The notes under the pieces: model-generated | Told to the model about the DNA's origin: nothing | Databases searched by the model: none | The model's input: only the letters and a program-made list of their open reading frames with translations | Source: Paenibacillus sp. 32352 | Lineage (GTDB): Bacteria > Bacillota > Bacilli > Paenibacillales > NBRC-103111 | Direction: 5' to 3' | Assembly (NCBI RefSeq): GCF_002042965.1 | Contig: NZ_MZNT01000009.1 | Span: forward strand, 124,001-188,000 | DNA: 64,000 nt | In this document: piece after piece, positions 1-7,590 of the stretch | How the letters are laid out: the number at the start of each line of letters is the position of its first letter | Numbering within the stretch: position 1 is the stretch's first letter | Made by a program: the position numbers and the translations under genes

Positions 1-467
1 CGAACTGGGCAATCAAACCGATGTCGCAAGTGCAAAAAGACAAATTCGGCGTCGTCGGCTTTCCGTCGAACAAGATACAGCCGAAAGCCAATGTTTTTCA
101 AGTCTATGGCTATGGAATTTCGCCGCAATGTACCAATAAGGAGCTGGCATGGTCGTTTCTTCGCAAGCTTGCTTTACCGGGTAGCGGGGTCGATAAGCTA
201 TGGGCGGTTATTAATCTGGCCGTATCCAAAACGACGGCGATCCAAAGCGGGCAGGCGGCAGATCCATTATATATCCCATTCCTGGAGGAGCTGAAATATG
301 GCCGAAAGAGCGCCTATCAATGGCTGAACATGATTCCGACTTTCCATCACAATAAAACATTCGATACGATGCGACATGCATCCGATGTGAAGCGGGTACT
401 GCAGGAAACGGTCGATAGAACGCCGGTCTTACAGCCCCTTGACCCTCACTCGCTTCCAGGATGGTAG
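1..467 (+). CDS. ABC transporter solute-binding protein, C-terminal part (cut by window start)
   Basis: The reading frame is open from the left edge and ends at a TAG at 465-467, so only about the last 155 residues are present. The segment with YGYGISPQCTNKELAWSFL resembles the C-terminal lobe of family-1 extracellular solute-binding proteins, where a helix of the type 'N..EAW.FL' follows the last beta strand. The likely role is capture of a sugar or oligosaccharide outside the membrane for an ABC importer. No permease lies downstream; the next gene is a WYL regulator. The lipobox is outside the window. The family call rests on this short C-terminal part, so the substrate cannot be given. Confidence 0.6.
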   Translation, partial: NWAIKPMSQVQKDKFGVVGFPSNKIQPKANVFQVYGYGISPQCTNKELAWSFLRKLALPGSGVDKLWAVINLAVSKTTAIQSGQAADPLYIPFLEELKYGRKSAYQWLNMIPTFHHNKTFDTMRHASDVKRVLQETVDRTPVLQPLDPHSLPGW

Positions 468-507
468 CCGGATAAACAAGACCGCAAATGGAGTTGATGA
501 CGGTACC

Positions 508-1137
508 ATGAGCAATTTGCATCGGATCCTGTGGTTCGACGAACGAATCCGCGCCAAGCGTTACCCGAATGCCAAGGACATAGCGGAGCAGTTTGAAATA
601 TCCGTTCGCCAGGCGGGGCGCGATATCGAATACATGCAAAGCTCGCTCCGAGCGCCGATATCGTATAATGCCAAGCATCGCGGCTACGAATATGAGGATG
701 CGGCTTATATTTTACCTTCCGTATTTTTGACGGAGACGGATGTGCGGATTCTTAACTTTTTAATCTACAAGTATGAGGAAGCGGCACAGTCGATGGGATA
801 TATCGAAGGATTGGACCGGGTCGTGCAGACGCTCAAGCGCTTCGTTCCCTATCAGCCTGAAGAGAGCGAAATTCCGCTCCTGTATGCAGATGCGAAGCAG
901 GCCAACATGAAACATAGCATCGACGAGGCTATTAAGAGGAGCCTGAAGCTTCATCTTACGTATCAGGACGGGGAAGATGAGTATACCGTCCTTGTACACC
1001 CGTATCGAATCTACTCCCAGTCCTCGCATTTGTATGTAATCGCCTTTTGCGAGCAATCGGGAGAAGTAGAATATTATGCTCTAGAGAAGATGACACGGAT
1101 CGCTTTGACCGACACCGTATATAGCATGGTGAAATAG
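508..1137 (+). CDS. Short HTH-WYL transcriptional regulator
   Basis: A 209-residue protein. Residues 1-60 form a DeoR/HTH_11-type winged helix (AKDIAEQFEISVRQAGRDIEY). From about residue 135 a WYL-type domain follows, with a strand resembling the WYL core (LYVIAFCEQSGEVEYYALEKM). WYL domains sense ligands and usually sit between the HTH and a C-terminal WCX domain. This protein stops right after the WYL domain, so WCX is absent. The ATG at 508 is chosen because the domain begins there; the frame is open further upstream, to 439, but that part overlaps the preceding gene. It runs toward a TetR gene and shares a bidirectional terminator with it. Confidence 0.75.
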   Translation: MSNLHRILWFDERIRAKRYPNAKDIAEQFEISVRQAGRDIEYMQSSLRAPISYNAKHRGYEYEDAAYILPSVFLTETDVRILNFLIYKYEEAAQSMGYIEGLDRVVQTLKRFVPYQPEESEIPLLYADAKQANMKHSIDEAIKRSLKLHLTYQDGEDEYTVLVHPYRIYSQSSHLYVIAFCEQSGEVEYYALEKMTRIALTDTVYSMVK

Positions 1138-1188
1138 CGGTCCAAAGCCAGGTTGGAGACTGGCGTGGTTCTTGCCTGACGCCAGAAG

Positions 1189-1236
1189 AAGCATCGCCCC
1201 CTATCAGCCCGCAGTCTGATAAAGGGCGATGCTTTT
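1189..1236. terminator. Bidirectional Rho-independent terminator
   Basis: AAGCATCGCCCC at 1189-1200 pairs with GGGCGATGCTT at 1224-1234. An inner TATCAG/CTGATA pair extends the stem and T runs follow. It separates the convergent WYL regulator and TetR gene. Confidence 0.85.
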
Positions 1237-1807
1237 AACCTGAAAAATGATGCTCAATCAACCGCTTGGCCGCACTCAGGAAATGTTCCGGCCGGAAGGA
1301 GGTCTTATCGATATAGGCGCTCATCATGGCCCCATCGCTAATGATGCGGAGCTGTGAAGTCAGCTCTTCCGGATCGCGAACGCCGCCTTTCATCGCAATT
1401 TCCTTCACCTTATCCCATGTCCGGTGGCGGTTCTCTACGGCGGACCGGTGACCCGGATGCTCCAGATCGGGAAACTCGACAACCGCATTCATAAATGGAC
1501 ATCCGCGAAATTCCGGATGAGTCATCCGCTCGACCAGTTCATCCAGAAGGGCATACAGCTGATCCTTCGGGGAGTCGGGAAAGCGCTGAATGGCTTGTTC
1601 AATGGATATTGATCTATTGCAATGCCTTTTCTCCAAATACGCGACGATAAGGCTGTCCTTGGTCGGGAAGTTGCGGTAAAAGCTCGCCTTGGCGACCCCG
1701 GATTCTTCGATGATCCTGTCGATGCCGACCGCACGAACCCCCTCTTTATAAAACAACCCGGAAGCGACGCGCAAAATGCGCTCCTTCGCCGTTTCTTTCT
1801 TTTCCAT
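1235..1807 (-). CDS. TetR/AcrR family repressor of the adjacent MFS exporter
   Basis: A 190-residue TetR-type repressor. The N-terminal HTH spans about residues 8-55 (GIDRIIEESGVAKASFYRNF, then TKDSLIVAYL). The C-terminal ligand domain resembles the group seen beside multidrug exporters. It is divergent from the MFS gene at 1977. The shared region holds two palindromes built on GAGACAG/CTGTCTC, one between the -35 and -10 of the exporter promoter. By family precedent the protein should repress both genes and release DNA when it binds a drug-like ligand. The inducer is unknown. Confidence 0.88.
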   Translation of the reverse strand: MEKKETAKERILRVASGLFYKEGVRAVGIDRIIEESGVAKASFYRNFPTKDSLIVAYLEKRHCNRSISIEQAIQRFPDSPKDQLYALLDELVERMTHPEFRGCPFMNAVVEFPDLEHPGHRSAVENRHRTWDKVKEIAMKGGVRDPEELTSQLRIISDGAMMSAYIDKTSFRPEHFLSAAKRLIEHHFSG

Positions 1808-1846
1808 AGATGATCACCCAATTCCAAATGTAAGGAAAAACCGATA

Positions 1847-1875
1847 TTGACATGAGACAGATCTGTCTGTATCAT
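1847..1875 (+). promoter_or_regulatory. SigA-type promoter of MFS exporter with operator in the spacer
   Basis: TTGACA at 1847-1852, a 17-nt spacer and TATCAT at 1870-1875. A perfect 14-bp palindrome AGACAGATCTGTCT occupies 1855-1868, inside the spacer, so a bound TetR dimer would block RNA polymerase directly. Confidence 0.8.
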
Positions 1876-1890
1876 ACGAATCAGTAATGG

Positions 1891-1910
1891 ATGAGACAGT
1901 TCTGTCTCAT
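1891..1910. promoter_or_regulatory. Second TetR operator palindrome
   Basis: ATGAGACAGTTCTGTCTCAT, with 9-bp perfect arms and a 2-nt centre. It repeats the GAGACAG half-site of the palindrome at 1855-1868, 36-37 bp away centre to centre. It lies in the exporter's leader and upstream of tetR on the other strand. Confidence 0.8.
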
Positions 1911-1976
1911 TTATTGTAATCGAGCATACCTGCTTATGTCAATGTTCCCAGGGTGCATAAAGGAGGAGAAAGATTT

Positions 1977-3650
1977 ATGTCTCAAGCGGCGGCACACGGC
2001 TCGCTAAATCGTCAGCAGTTGGAGGTTCATGCCCTCCAGCGTCCGCGTCTCATGCTGGCGGTCATTTTGCTATCGGTTTTTATGGCGGTAGCCAATATTT
2101 TTATTGTCAATGTGGCGACCCCTTCGATACAGCAGGGGCTCCATGCCGATTTCTTCGGCGTTCAATTTGTCATCTCCGCCTACACCCTGTCTTATGCCAT
2201 CGCGCTTATTATCGGCGGCAGACTTGGCGACCGCTTCGGGCGGAGAAATATGCTGCTTGCCGGCGTCGCCGGCTTTACGGTCAGCTCCCTGTTGTGCGGG
2301 TTATCTACCGGAGTGGGGATGCTCGCCGTGATCCGGGTCGTGCAGGGCTTGAGTGCAGCCATGATCTCGCCGCAAATTTTATCGCTTATTCAAGCTCAAT
2401 ATGCGCCTGAGAAAAGAGGCAGGATATTCGGCCTTTACGGAGCTGCGCAGGGCATTGCCGCCTCTACGGGGCAGTTGATCGGAGGGCTGCTGCTGTATTG
2501 GAACCCCTGGAATCTGGAATGGAGAATGGTATTCTTCTTCAGCGTACCGATAGGCATCGCACTGTTGGGCATGATTCCTTTTATCGCCGACTCCAAGGAA
2601 AAGGTTCAATCGAAGCTGGATTGGTTCGGCGCTTCGTTAGTCGCCGCCGGCTTACTCCTGCTCGTGTACCCGCTAGTGCAGGGCCAAAAAGAGGGCTGGC
2701 CGGTTATCCTCATCATTAGCCTCTTCCTATCGATTCCCGTGCTGGCTTTGTTCGTCTGGGTACAGCGAACCATTTTGCGCCGCAACGGCGATCCGTTCAT
2801 GAACGTGAATTTGTTCAAGCAGCGGGGCTTCAGCGTCGGGATGGCTGTCGTCTTCTTGCTTATGTCCTCCCAAGCCAGCTTCTTTTTAATCTCCGCTTAT
2901 TTGTTCCAAATCGGGCTGGGATTTTCCCCGCTCAAAGCCGGAGCTGTCATTTTGCCCATGGGAATGGGGTATTTCCTTGCCTCACTCTTGTCCTCGCGCG
3001 TTGCCTCCCGGATAGGGCCGCATGTTCTGAGCCTAGGTTCAGTACTCACAGCAGGAGGGTACCTGTTCCTCGCGCTTACGGTGCAGGGCTCAGGGCTGTC
3101 GCCGAATATCGCCGCATGGCTGCCGGCGTTGACCATCCTTGGACTAGGCCAGGGCTTTATTGCCGCTCCGCTGACGAATGTCGTGCTTTCCAAGGTCAAC
3201 AGACAGGATATTGGCTCTGCCTCCGGGATTTTGACGACAGGAATGCAAGTGGCTTATGCCATCGGAATCGCCCTTATCGGGATCGTATGGTTAAATTCGC
3301 TCAGCCACAATGCGGATAAGGCTGGCGCTCAGACCAAGGCGCAGCTTCGTCAGCAAACGGCGGTCTATGCGCCCCTGTCTACAGAACAAAGCGAAACCGC
3401 ACTTTCCCGATTCCGGGTCTGCTATCCGGAATTCGTAAGCACCCGTGCTTCCGTTTCAGCTGGCTGTACCGATCTGGCCTCCTTCTCCCCTGAAGCCAAG
3501 AAGCTGTTCGCGGACGGGGTCCGGCAGGCGACCACAAGGAGCTATATGGCAGCCTTTGTCTTTTGTCTGTACGTGCTTGCGGTATATACAGTTTTGCTAT
3601 TGCCTTTAAGTCTCATTTTAGCAAGAAAAACTAGGCCTGCCAGGCAGTAG
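1977..3650 (+). CDS. MFS drug exporter, DHA2 (14-TM) type
   Basis: A 557-residue integral membrane protein with about 14 hydrophobic segments. It carries the MFS loop motif GGRLGDRFGRR between TM2 and TM3. A long hydrophilic insert of about 90 residues (roughly 450-540, including a CYPEFVSTRASVSAGC stretch) precedes the last TM. DHA2 proteins export drugs or toxic compounds by proton antiport. The ATG at 1977 is preferred over the upstream in-frame ATG at 1953 because the AAAGGAGG ribosome site (1959-1966) lies between them. Transcription is likely controlled by the divergent TetR gene. Confidence 0.9.
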   Translation: MSQAAAHGSLNRQQLEVHALQRPRLMLAVILLSVFMAVANIFIVNVATPSIQQGLHADFFGVQFVISAYTLSYAIALIIGGRLGDRFGRRNMLLAGVAGFTVSSLLCGLSTGVGMLAVIRVVQGLSAAMISPQILSLIQAQYAPEKRGRIFGLYGAAQGIAASTGQLIGGLLLYWNPWNLEWRMVFFFSVPIGIALLGMIPFIADSKEKVQSKLDWFGASLVAAGLLLLVYPLVQGQKEGWPVILIISLFLSIPVLALFVWVQRTILRRNGDPFMNVNLFKQRGFSVGMAVVFLLMSSQASFFLISAYLFQIGLGFSPLKAGAVILPMGMGYFLASLLSSRVASRIGPHVLSLGSVLTAGGYLFLALTVQGSGLSPNIAAWLPALTILGLGQGFIAAPLTNVVLSKVNRQDIGSASGILTTGMQVAYAIGIALIGIVWLNSLSHNADKAGAQTKAQLRQQTAVYAPLSTEQSETALSRFRVCYPEFVSTRASVSAGCTDLASFSPEAKKLFADGVRQATTRSYMAAFVFCLYVLAVYTVLLLPLSLILARKTRPARQ

Positions 3651-3663
3651 GCTGTGAGCAATA

Positions 3664-3698
3664 GGTCCCCCTCTTCATAGGAGCGGGGACTTATTTTA
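3664..3698 (+). terminator. Terminator of MFS gene
   Basis: GTCCCC at 3665-3670 pairs with GGGGAC at 3685-3690, followed by TTATTTTAT. Confidence 0.7.
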
Positions 3699-3809
3699 TA
3701 TCATTTATGTAAAAAAATGCATATACCTATTAACTAATGTCATTTTCTTGCCGATAAAGTCAACCAAAGGAAATATTTATCAAAATGAAAATGAGGTGTG
3801 CGTGTACAA

Positions 3810-4184
3810 ATGGAATGGTACATGAAAGTAATCAAAAATTACGCAGGATTTGAAGGGCGGGCAAGACGGCAGGAGTATTGGATGTTCGTTCTATTCAATG
3901 TTATTATCTCTGTTGTCCTGTCGTTATTAAGCAACATCACAAGTCTGTTCTCCATATTATCGATGCTTTATGCTTTGGCAATACTCGTACCGTCTCTTGC
4001 GGTTGGGGCACGTCGATTGCATGATACGGGAAGAAGCGGGTGGATGCTGCTGATTGGTTTGATCCCGATCATCGGGAGCATTATCCTGATTGTGTTTATG
4101 TGTCAAGACAGCCAAGCGGGTGATAATCAGTACGGCCCGAACCCTAAAGGTGATTTGTACGGAAATACGACTCACACTATGTAA
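3810..4184 (+). CDS. DUF805 small membrane protein
   Basis: A 124-residue inner-membrane protein starting MEWYMKVIKNYAGFEGRARR, the characteristic opening of DUF805 proteins. Three to four hydrophobic helices follow, with the conserved ARRLHDTGRSGW motif near residue 75 and a C-terminal QYGPNP segment. DUF805 function is not known. The ATG at 3810 is chosen because GAGGTG lies 11 nt upstream and family members begin here; a GTG at 3798 would overlap that ribosome site. Its terminator carries the first copy of the structured element. Confidence 0.85.
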   Translation: MEWYMKVIKNYAGFEGRARRQEYWMFVLFNVIISVVLSLLSNITSLFSILSMLYALAILVPSLAVGARRLHDTGRSGWMLLIGLIPIIGSIILIVFMCQDSQAGDNQYGPNPKGDLYGNTTHTM

Positions 4185-4193
4185 TGAAAAAGT

Positions 4194-4209
4194 GACCTCG
4201 AAAGAGGTC
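4194..4209 (+). repeat. Left 16-bp duplication (hairpin of the DUF805 terminator)
   Basis: GACCTCGAAAGAGGTC, identical to 4455-4470. It is the hairpin of the gene's terminator (6-bp stem, GAAA loop), preceded by AAAAAGT but followed by AAAGGTG rather than a T run. The outer bases differ on both sides (T/A before, A/T after), so the duplication is exactly 16 bp. Confidence 0.85.
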
Positions 4210-4454
4210 AAAGGTGTTGTAAAACTCTGTTTTGCGTGAACTATGCTACATAGGGAGGTGGGGTATGCCTCGGAGGAGTTTACGTCCGCCTTTGAAACCC
4301 GTGAAAATACCGCTAAATCCAATCCAATTCACGGGTTTCAACAGCTATGGGCTTTGTGTAGCAAAGCCTGCTTCGGAAGCCTGGCTGGAGGGGGATACCC
4401 CACTGGAGTATATTGGCAGTAGTTCAAGCTTCACAGGTTTTTCAACAGACTCTA
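4210..4454 (+). ncRNA. Terminator-inserted structured RNA element, copy 1 core (245 nt)
   Basis: There is no plausible protein. Bases 4229-4318 match 60990-61079 of copy 2 at 88 of 90 positions without gaps. The ends can pair (TGTTG 4215-4219 with CAACA 4443-4447, plus adjoining A/T pairs). An inner helix pairs GAACTAT 4238-4244 with GTAGTTC 4419-4425. A perfect 14-bp hairpin joins 4292-4305 with 4328-4341. A variable arm at about 4342-4400 contains extra hairpins (GGCTTTG/CAAAGCC, GCTTC/GAAGC) that copy 2 lacks. The arrangement indicates a folded RNA that can move. I do not recognise the family; a bioinformatically described structured-RNA motif is possible. Confidence 0.75.
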
Positions 4455-4482
4455 GACCTCGAAAGAGGTCTCTTTTTTTGCC
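4455..4482 (+). terminator. Right 16-bp duplication with U-tract: working terminator
   Basis: GACCTCGAAAGAGGTC at 4455-4470 followed by TCTTTTTTTG. This is the second copy of the hairpin at 4194-4209, and only this copy keeps the T run. It should terminate the DUF805 transcript after the inserted element. Confidence 0.85.
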
Positions 4483-4542
4483 CAAAACCCGAAAGAACAT
4501 GAAGAAGTTTTTCTCTTTAATTCGGTCTTTCGCTGTATTTTA

Positions 4543-5115
4543 ATGAATAGAAGGAATCGATTCGGGAGAGGCGGGGTACAGGTGTCGTTAACCATTCTTT
4601 TTTTACTGGGAATTATAGGGGTTACGCTTGTTATGACATTCAGAGCTGCGCTGGCAAGGGCTATACTTGACGACAACGCCGTCGTTCAAAGATTGCGAGG
4701 AGCCGCATGGTTTCATCATTATTGGAAAGGCGGTCTGCTGCTGTTTGCGGTGAATGCCGCATTGTTTTTTACCGCCGTGCTTGGATTTTACGGGGCCATA
4801 ATGTATTCCATACCGTACGTTCACATTCTGTTGATGCTTATTGCTGTCGTGGGGAGTATCTATGTATGGCTAATCATCAATCGCTCTTGGCGGGGGCTGC
4901 GGCGTGACCGCATCAAGATGGGATTGGTGGGAAGCAGCTTTTATGCTTTGTTAGTCATGATGTTCATGTATGGGCTGATGACACTTAAGCCATCGTATCC
5001 GGGTGAGGATACCTTTATGGGAGCCATTGGTCTCCTGTTCGCCATCGTTGCAGCCCTCGGTGCATTCGTCACCTGCTTGGTATTGACCGGCTTTTCGAAG
5101 AGCGATCAGAAATGA
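4543..5115 (+). CDS. Five-TM membrane protein of unknown function
   Basis: A 190-residue protein with five hydrophobic segments at about residues 14-36, 63-86, 92-116, 128-150 and 160-183, and short charged loops (NRSWRGLRRDR between TM3 and TM4). I do not recognise the family. The ATG at 4543 has no clear ribosome site. A GTG at 4582, 10 nt after GGGAGAGG, would give a protein starting at SLTILFLL and is a reasonable alternative. It follows the element-bearing terminator, so it probably has its own promoter. Confidence 0.6.
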   Translation: MNRRNRFGRGGVQVSLTILFLLGIIGVTLVMTFRAALARAILDDNAVVQRLRGAAWFHHYWKGGLLLFAVNAALFFTAVLGFYGAIMYSIPYVHILLMLIAVVGSIYVWLIINRSWRGLRRDRIKMGLVGSSFYALLVMMFMYGLMTLKPSYPGEDTFMGAIGLLFAIVAALGAFVTCLVLTGFSKSDQK

Positions 5116-5167
5116 ATCATAGGCTGTGAGAACTCGATCGGATGCGGGTCGGCCATACAGAGCTTCA

Positions 5168-5533
5168 TTACTTATTATATCTGCGTCTGATCTCAGCCAG
5201 CTTGTTCTCCAGCTCATGCTCCAAATCCAGCTCAAAGAAATTTGCAAGCTTGCACAGATAAGCCAGACAGTCGGCAAATTCCTTCCCCAGATTTTCTTTA
5301 ATTTCTTCCTTCGCCTGCAGGTAGGCTTCGTTTTGGTCCAGGCCTGCGTCCCTCAAATCCGCCGTTCTATACAGCAGGGTACGGAATTCCTCAGCTACCT
5401 CAGCAACCTCTGTCGTGAGCAGCATGTGAATATACAGCAGAAACTCCTTGCTGGATTGAAAGTCATTCTTATCGACCTTGTCCCAGCCCATATCCTCCTG
5501 AAAAGTCTGATACATTTGTTGAACCGCTTTCAA
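5168..5533 (-). CDS. MazG-like nucleotide pyrophosphohydrolase
   Basis: A 121-residue, mainly helical protein. It contains the metal-binding acidic helices of the MazG/all-alpha NTP-PPase fold: TTEVAEVAEEFR near residues 39-50 and KEFADCLAYL near 83-92. These enzymes hydrolyse nucleoside triphosphates to the monophosphate and pyrophosphate, usually to clear non-canonical nucleotides. The start is a TTG behind AGAGG. It is divergent from the phosphatase at 5611 with about 77 bp of AT-rich sequence between them. Confidence 0.75.
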   Translation of the reverse strand: MKAVQQMYQTFQEDMGWDKVDKNDFQSSKEFLLYIHMLLTTEVAEVAEEFRTLLYRTADLRDAGLDQNEAYLQAKEEIKENLGKEFADCLAYLCKLANFFELDLEHELENKLAEIRRRYNK

Positions 5534-5610
5534 TTAACCTCTTCCCTTCTGATCCTGTTATAAATTACAATTATTGTTATTATACGACATAGATAGGAGG
5601 AAGAACATAC

Positions 5611-6147
5611 ATGATTTATGTCATCAGGCACGGGCAAACCGATAGGAACAAGGAAGGCAGACTGCAGGGGAGACAGGGGCTTCCGCTCAATGACAGCGGC
5701 ATCAAGCAGGCGGAATGGGTAAGAGACCATCTTCGGCACATACCGTTTGATTACGTCTTTTCCTCTCCCCAGGAAAGAGCGCTCCAAACGGCACAAATCA
5801 TAACGGGGAAGCCGCCGATAACGGATCCGAGACTCGATGTGTTTGATCTGGGCGAAGCGGACGGACTAACCAAAGCGGAAGTCAAGATGGCCGGTGCCGT
5901 TCCCGATCCCGGCGTGTATGAAGGCGTTGAGGATGTGGACGGGTTTGTTAGAAGGGTTTTCGCATTTATGCATGAGCTCGAGAAAAAGTACGGCTTGCAA
6001 CAGGCCCACATTCTACTATCTGGACACCGGTGTACGACGGGATGTATAGGGGCGTATTTCGAAGGTCTGCCCAAGGACGGCAACCTCTTGAAATTATCTT
6101 CAGACAATGGACAGTACAAAACGTATTCCTTCCGTTCGTTGAATTAG
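5611..6147 (+). CDS. Histidine phosphatase (phosphoglycerate mutase-like) protein
   Basis: A 178-residue protein starting MIYVIRHGQTDRN. RHG is the catalytic motif, with its His the phospho-acceptor. The DYVFSSPQERALQTA segment supplies the conserved Arg, and SGHRCTTG near residue 138 supplies the second catalytic His. Such enzymes remove phosphate from small metabolites or phosphoproteins; the substrate is not deducible. A good AGGAGG ribosome site lies about 9 nt before the ATG. Confidence 0.85.
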   Translation: MIYVIRHGQTDRNKEGRLQGRQGLPLNDSGIKQAEWVRDHLRHIPFDYVFSSPQERALQTAQIITGKPPITDPRLDVFDLGEADGLTKAEVKMAGAVPDPGVYEGVEDVDGFVRRVFAFMHELEKKYGLQQAHILLSGHRCTTGCIGAYFEGLPKDGNLLKLSSDNGQYKTYSFRSLN

Positions 6148-6186
6148 ACATAACTATAATAAAATAAAACGAGGTGCATTACTAAG

Positions 6187-6834
6187 ATGCCGCTGCCGAT
6201 GATTCATTTCCAAGTTGCTGTTCATTTTTTCCGGAATGAGGATATTCCTGATTCTTTTATTCTTGGCAGTATAGCGCCGGATGCTATCCACATGAGAAAG
6301 AACGCAAGCAGAGAGGATAAGAAGAGAACTCATTTTGATGCTGAATCCGATACTAGTAAGCGGGAGCTCGTACAGAGGGAATATTCCCATTACATCAGCA
6401 TGAATGCCGATGAGGAATGGAAATGGTTTGTTCGAGGATACTTTGCTCATGTGCTTACCGATTATTTTTGGGTGCAGCAAGTGTATTCCAGCTTTAAAGA
6501 GAAGGCTTTGGCTGATGGGCTGGAACCCGAATCGATGAGAAGAGCCTATTATCGGGATACGGATCAGATCGATTTCAACTACTATCGAAACAAACCGTGG
6601 ACCGGCGAGGTTTGGAGCCAACTGATTCAATCCAAAGCCTTTGCTCTGGAGCCTTACGTTACCTTTGATGAAGTGAATTATTGGCGGTACAGGACGGTTC
6701 ATTGGTTTGATCTGTTGGCCAAGGAGCCGGGAGAGACGCCGCGTTATATTACGGAGCCGATGACCGAGGAATTTAGCCAAGCTGTCGCCGAGCGCGTGAA
6801 ACAGGTACTTACGGATTGGGACCCGACGCTTTAA
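6187..6834 (+). CDS. Zinc-dependent phospholipase C-like hydrolase
   Basis: A 215-residue protein. It has His/Asp-rich motifs typical of the bacterial zinc-dependent PLC-like family: MPLPMIHFQVAVHFF at the N-terminus, LGSIAPDAIHMR near residue 27, and RGYFAHVLTDYFW near 82. These likely form a multinuclear metal site. There is no signal peptide, so the protein should be cytoplasmic, and the natural substrate is unknown. It starts at the ATG after CGAGGTG. Similar stand-alone genes are common in Paenibacillus and Bacillus (from memory). Confidence 0.65.
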   Translation: MPLPMIHFQVAVHFFRNEDIPDSFILGSIAPDAIHMRKNASREDKKRTHFDAESDTSKRELVQREYSHYISMNADEEWKWFVRGYFAHVLTDYFWVQQVYSSFKEKALADGLEPESMRRAYYRDTDQIDFNYYRNKPWTGEVWSQLIQSKAFALEPYVTFDEVNYWRYRTVHWFDLLAKEPGETPRYITEPMTEEFSQAVAERVKQVLTDWDPTL

Positions 6835-6942
6835 TATTTCGTCTAATGGCAGCTGGACATAAGAGTATAATCATTTATTACCTTTATTTGGTATGTGAAT
6901 GAAGCATATTATTTAGGAAATGGCTGCTGCCTAAGGAGTTTG

Positions 6943-7032
6943 ATGATCATTCGACATAGGCAAATCGGCAGACTACCGCGTGCCAAAGATGCGGAAAGCA
7001 TAAGACTGCTTCAAAGCATAATGGACTTTTGA
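6943..7032 (+). pseudogene. Possible GNAT N-terminal remnant (29 codons)
   Basis: An ATG behind CTAAGGAG opens a 29-residue frame, MIIRHRQIGRLPRAKDAESI then RLLQSIMDF and stop. It resembles the first strand and helix of GNAT acetyltransferases (the 'IR.A...DAESI..L' pattern) but lacks every catalytic part. It lies 37 bp before a complete GNAT gene. It may be a broken gene, a real small protein, or chance. Confidence 0.35.
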
Positions 7033-7069
7033 TCATGGGATAATTGAACGATTAAGGGGAAGGAAGCGT

Positions 7070-7540
7070 ATGATCTTTAGAGAATTGGATGAGCTGGATG
7101 AAAAGCTGAAGGCAGGCATGGAAGCATTGAGAGGCACCATGATCGTATCAAGGGGCCGCGTACATATTTTGCAGGAGCTGCCGGGATTTGCCGCAATGAT
7201 CGGCGACGAGATCCAGGGCTTAATCACCTATCATCTGCGTGAGGACGAATGTGAAATTGTCTCTCTGGACAGCAAAATCGAGGGCAAAGGTCTAGGAACG
7301 AAGCTAATCCAACTTGTTATAGAAAAAGCAAGACAGAAGGGCTGCAGACGAGTCTGGCTGATTACGTCCAATGATAATATAAAAGCGATACGCTTCTATC
7401 AGAAAAGAGGCTTCGATTTAAAGGCTGTTTATCCCGATGCGATTACGGAAGCACGAAAAATAAAGCCCTCCATTCCATGGGTAGGGTACGACGGCATCCC
7501 TGTTCGGCATGAAGTTGAATTTGAGTATAGGGTAACGTAG
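7070..7540 (+). CDS. GNAT family N-acetyltransferase
   Basis: A 156-residue acetyltransferase. The acetyl-CoA loop (motif A) is EGKGLGTKLIQLVIEKARQKG at about residues 67-87. It is followed by the beta5 strand RRVWLITSNDN and the motif-B helix AIRFYQKRGF. The N-terminal part is short and not diagnostic of the substrate. The ribosome site AAGGGGAAGGAAG precedes the ATG. It is probably a small-molecule or protein N-acetyltransferase in the cytoplasm. Confidence 0.88.
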   Translation: MIFRELDELDEKLKAGMEALRGTMIVSRGRVHILQELPGFAAMIGDEIQGLITYHLREDECEIVSLDSKIEGKGLGTKLIQLVIEKARQKGCRRVWLITSNDNIKAIRFYQKRGFDLKAVYPDAITEARKIKPSIPWVGYDGIPVRHEVEFEYRVT

Positions 7541-7590
7541 CTGTAAGGTTGTTCTGCTCATAGATCGCTGCAGATGAGGAGGATGTCAGG

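Noticed and set aside
211-678. 155-codon minus-strand ORF spanning two plus-strand genes
   Set aside because: Crosses the binding-protein end and WYL start; no motif.
4229-4318. Conserved 90-nt block read as a coding segment (short frames present)
   Set aside because: Frames are interrupted differently in the two copies, and differences preserve pairing rather than codons.
4210-4454. Group II intron (IIC) inserted after a terminator
   Set aside because: IIC introns target terminators, but there is no reverse transcriptase or recognisable domain V, and introns do not leave a 16-bp target duplication.
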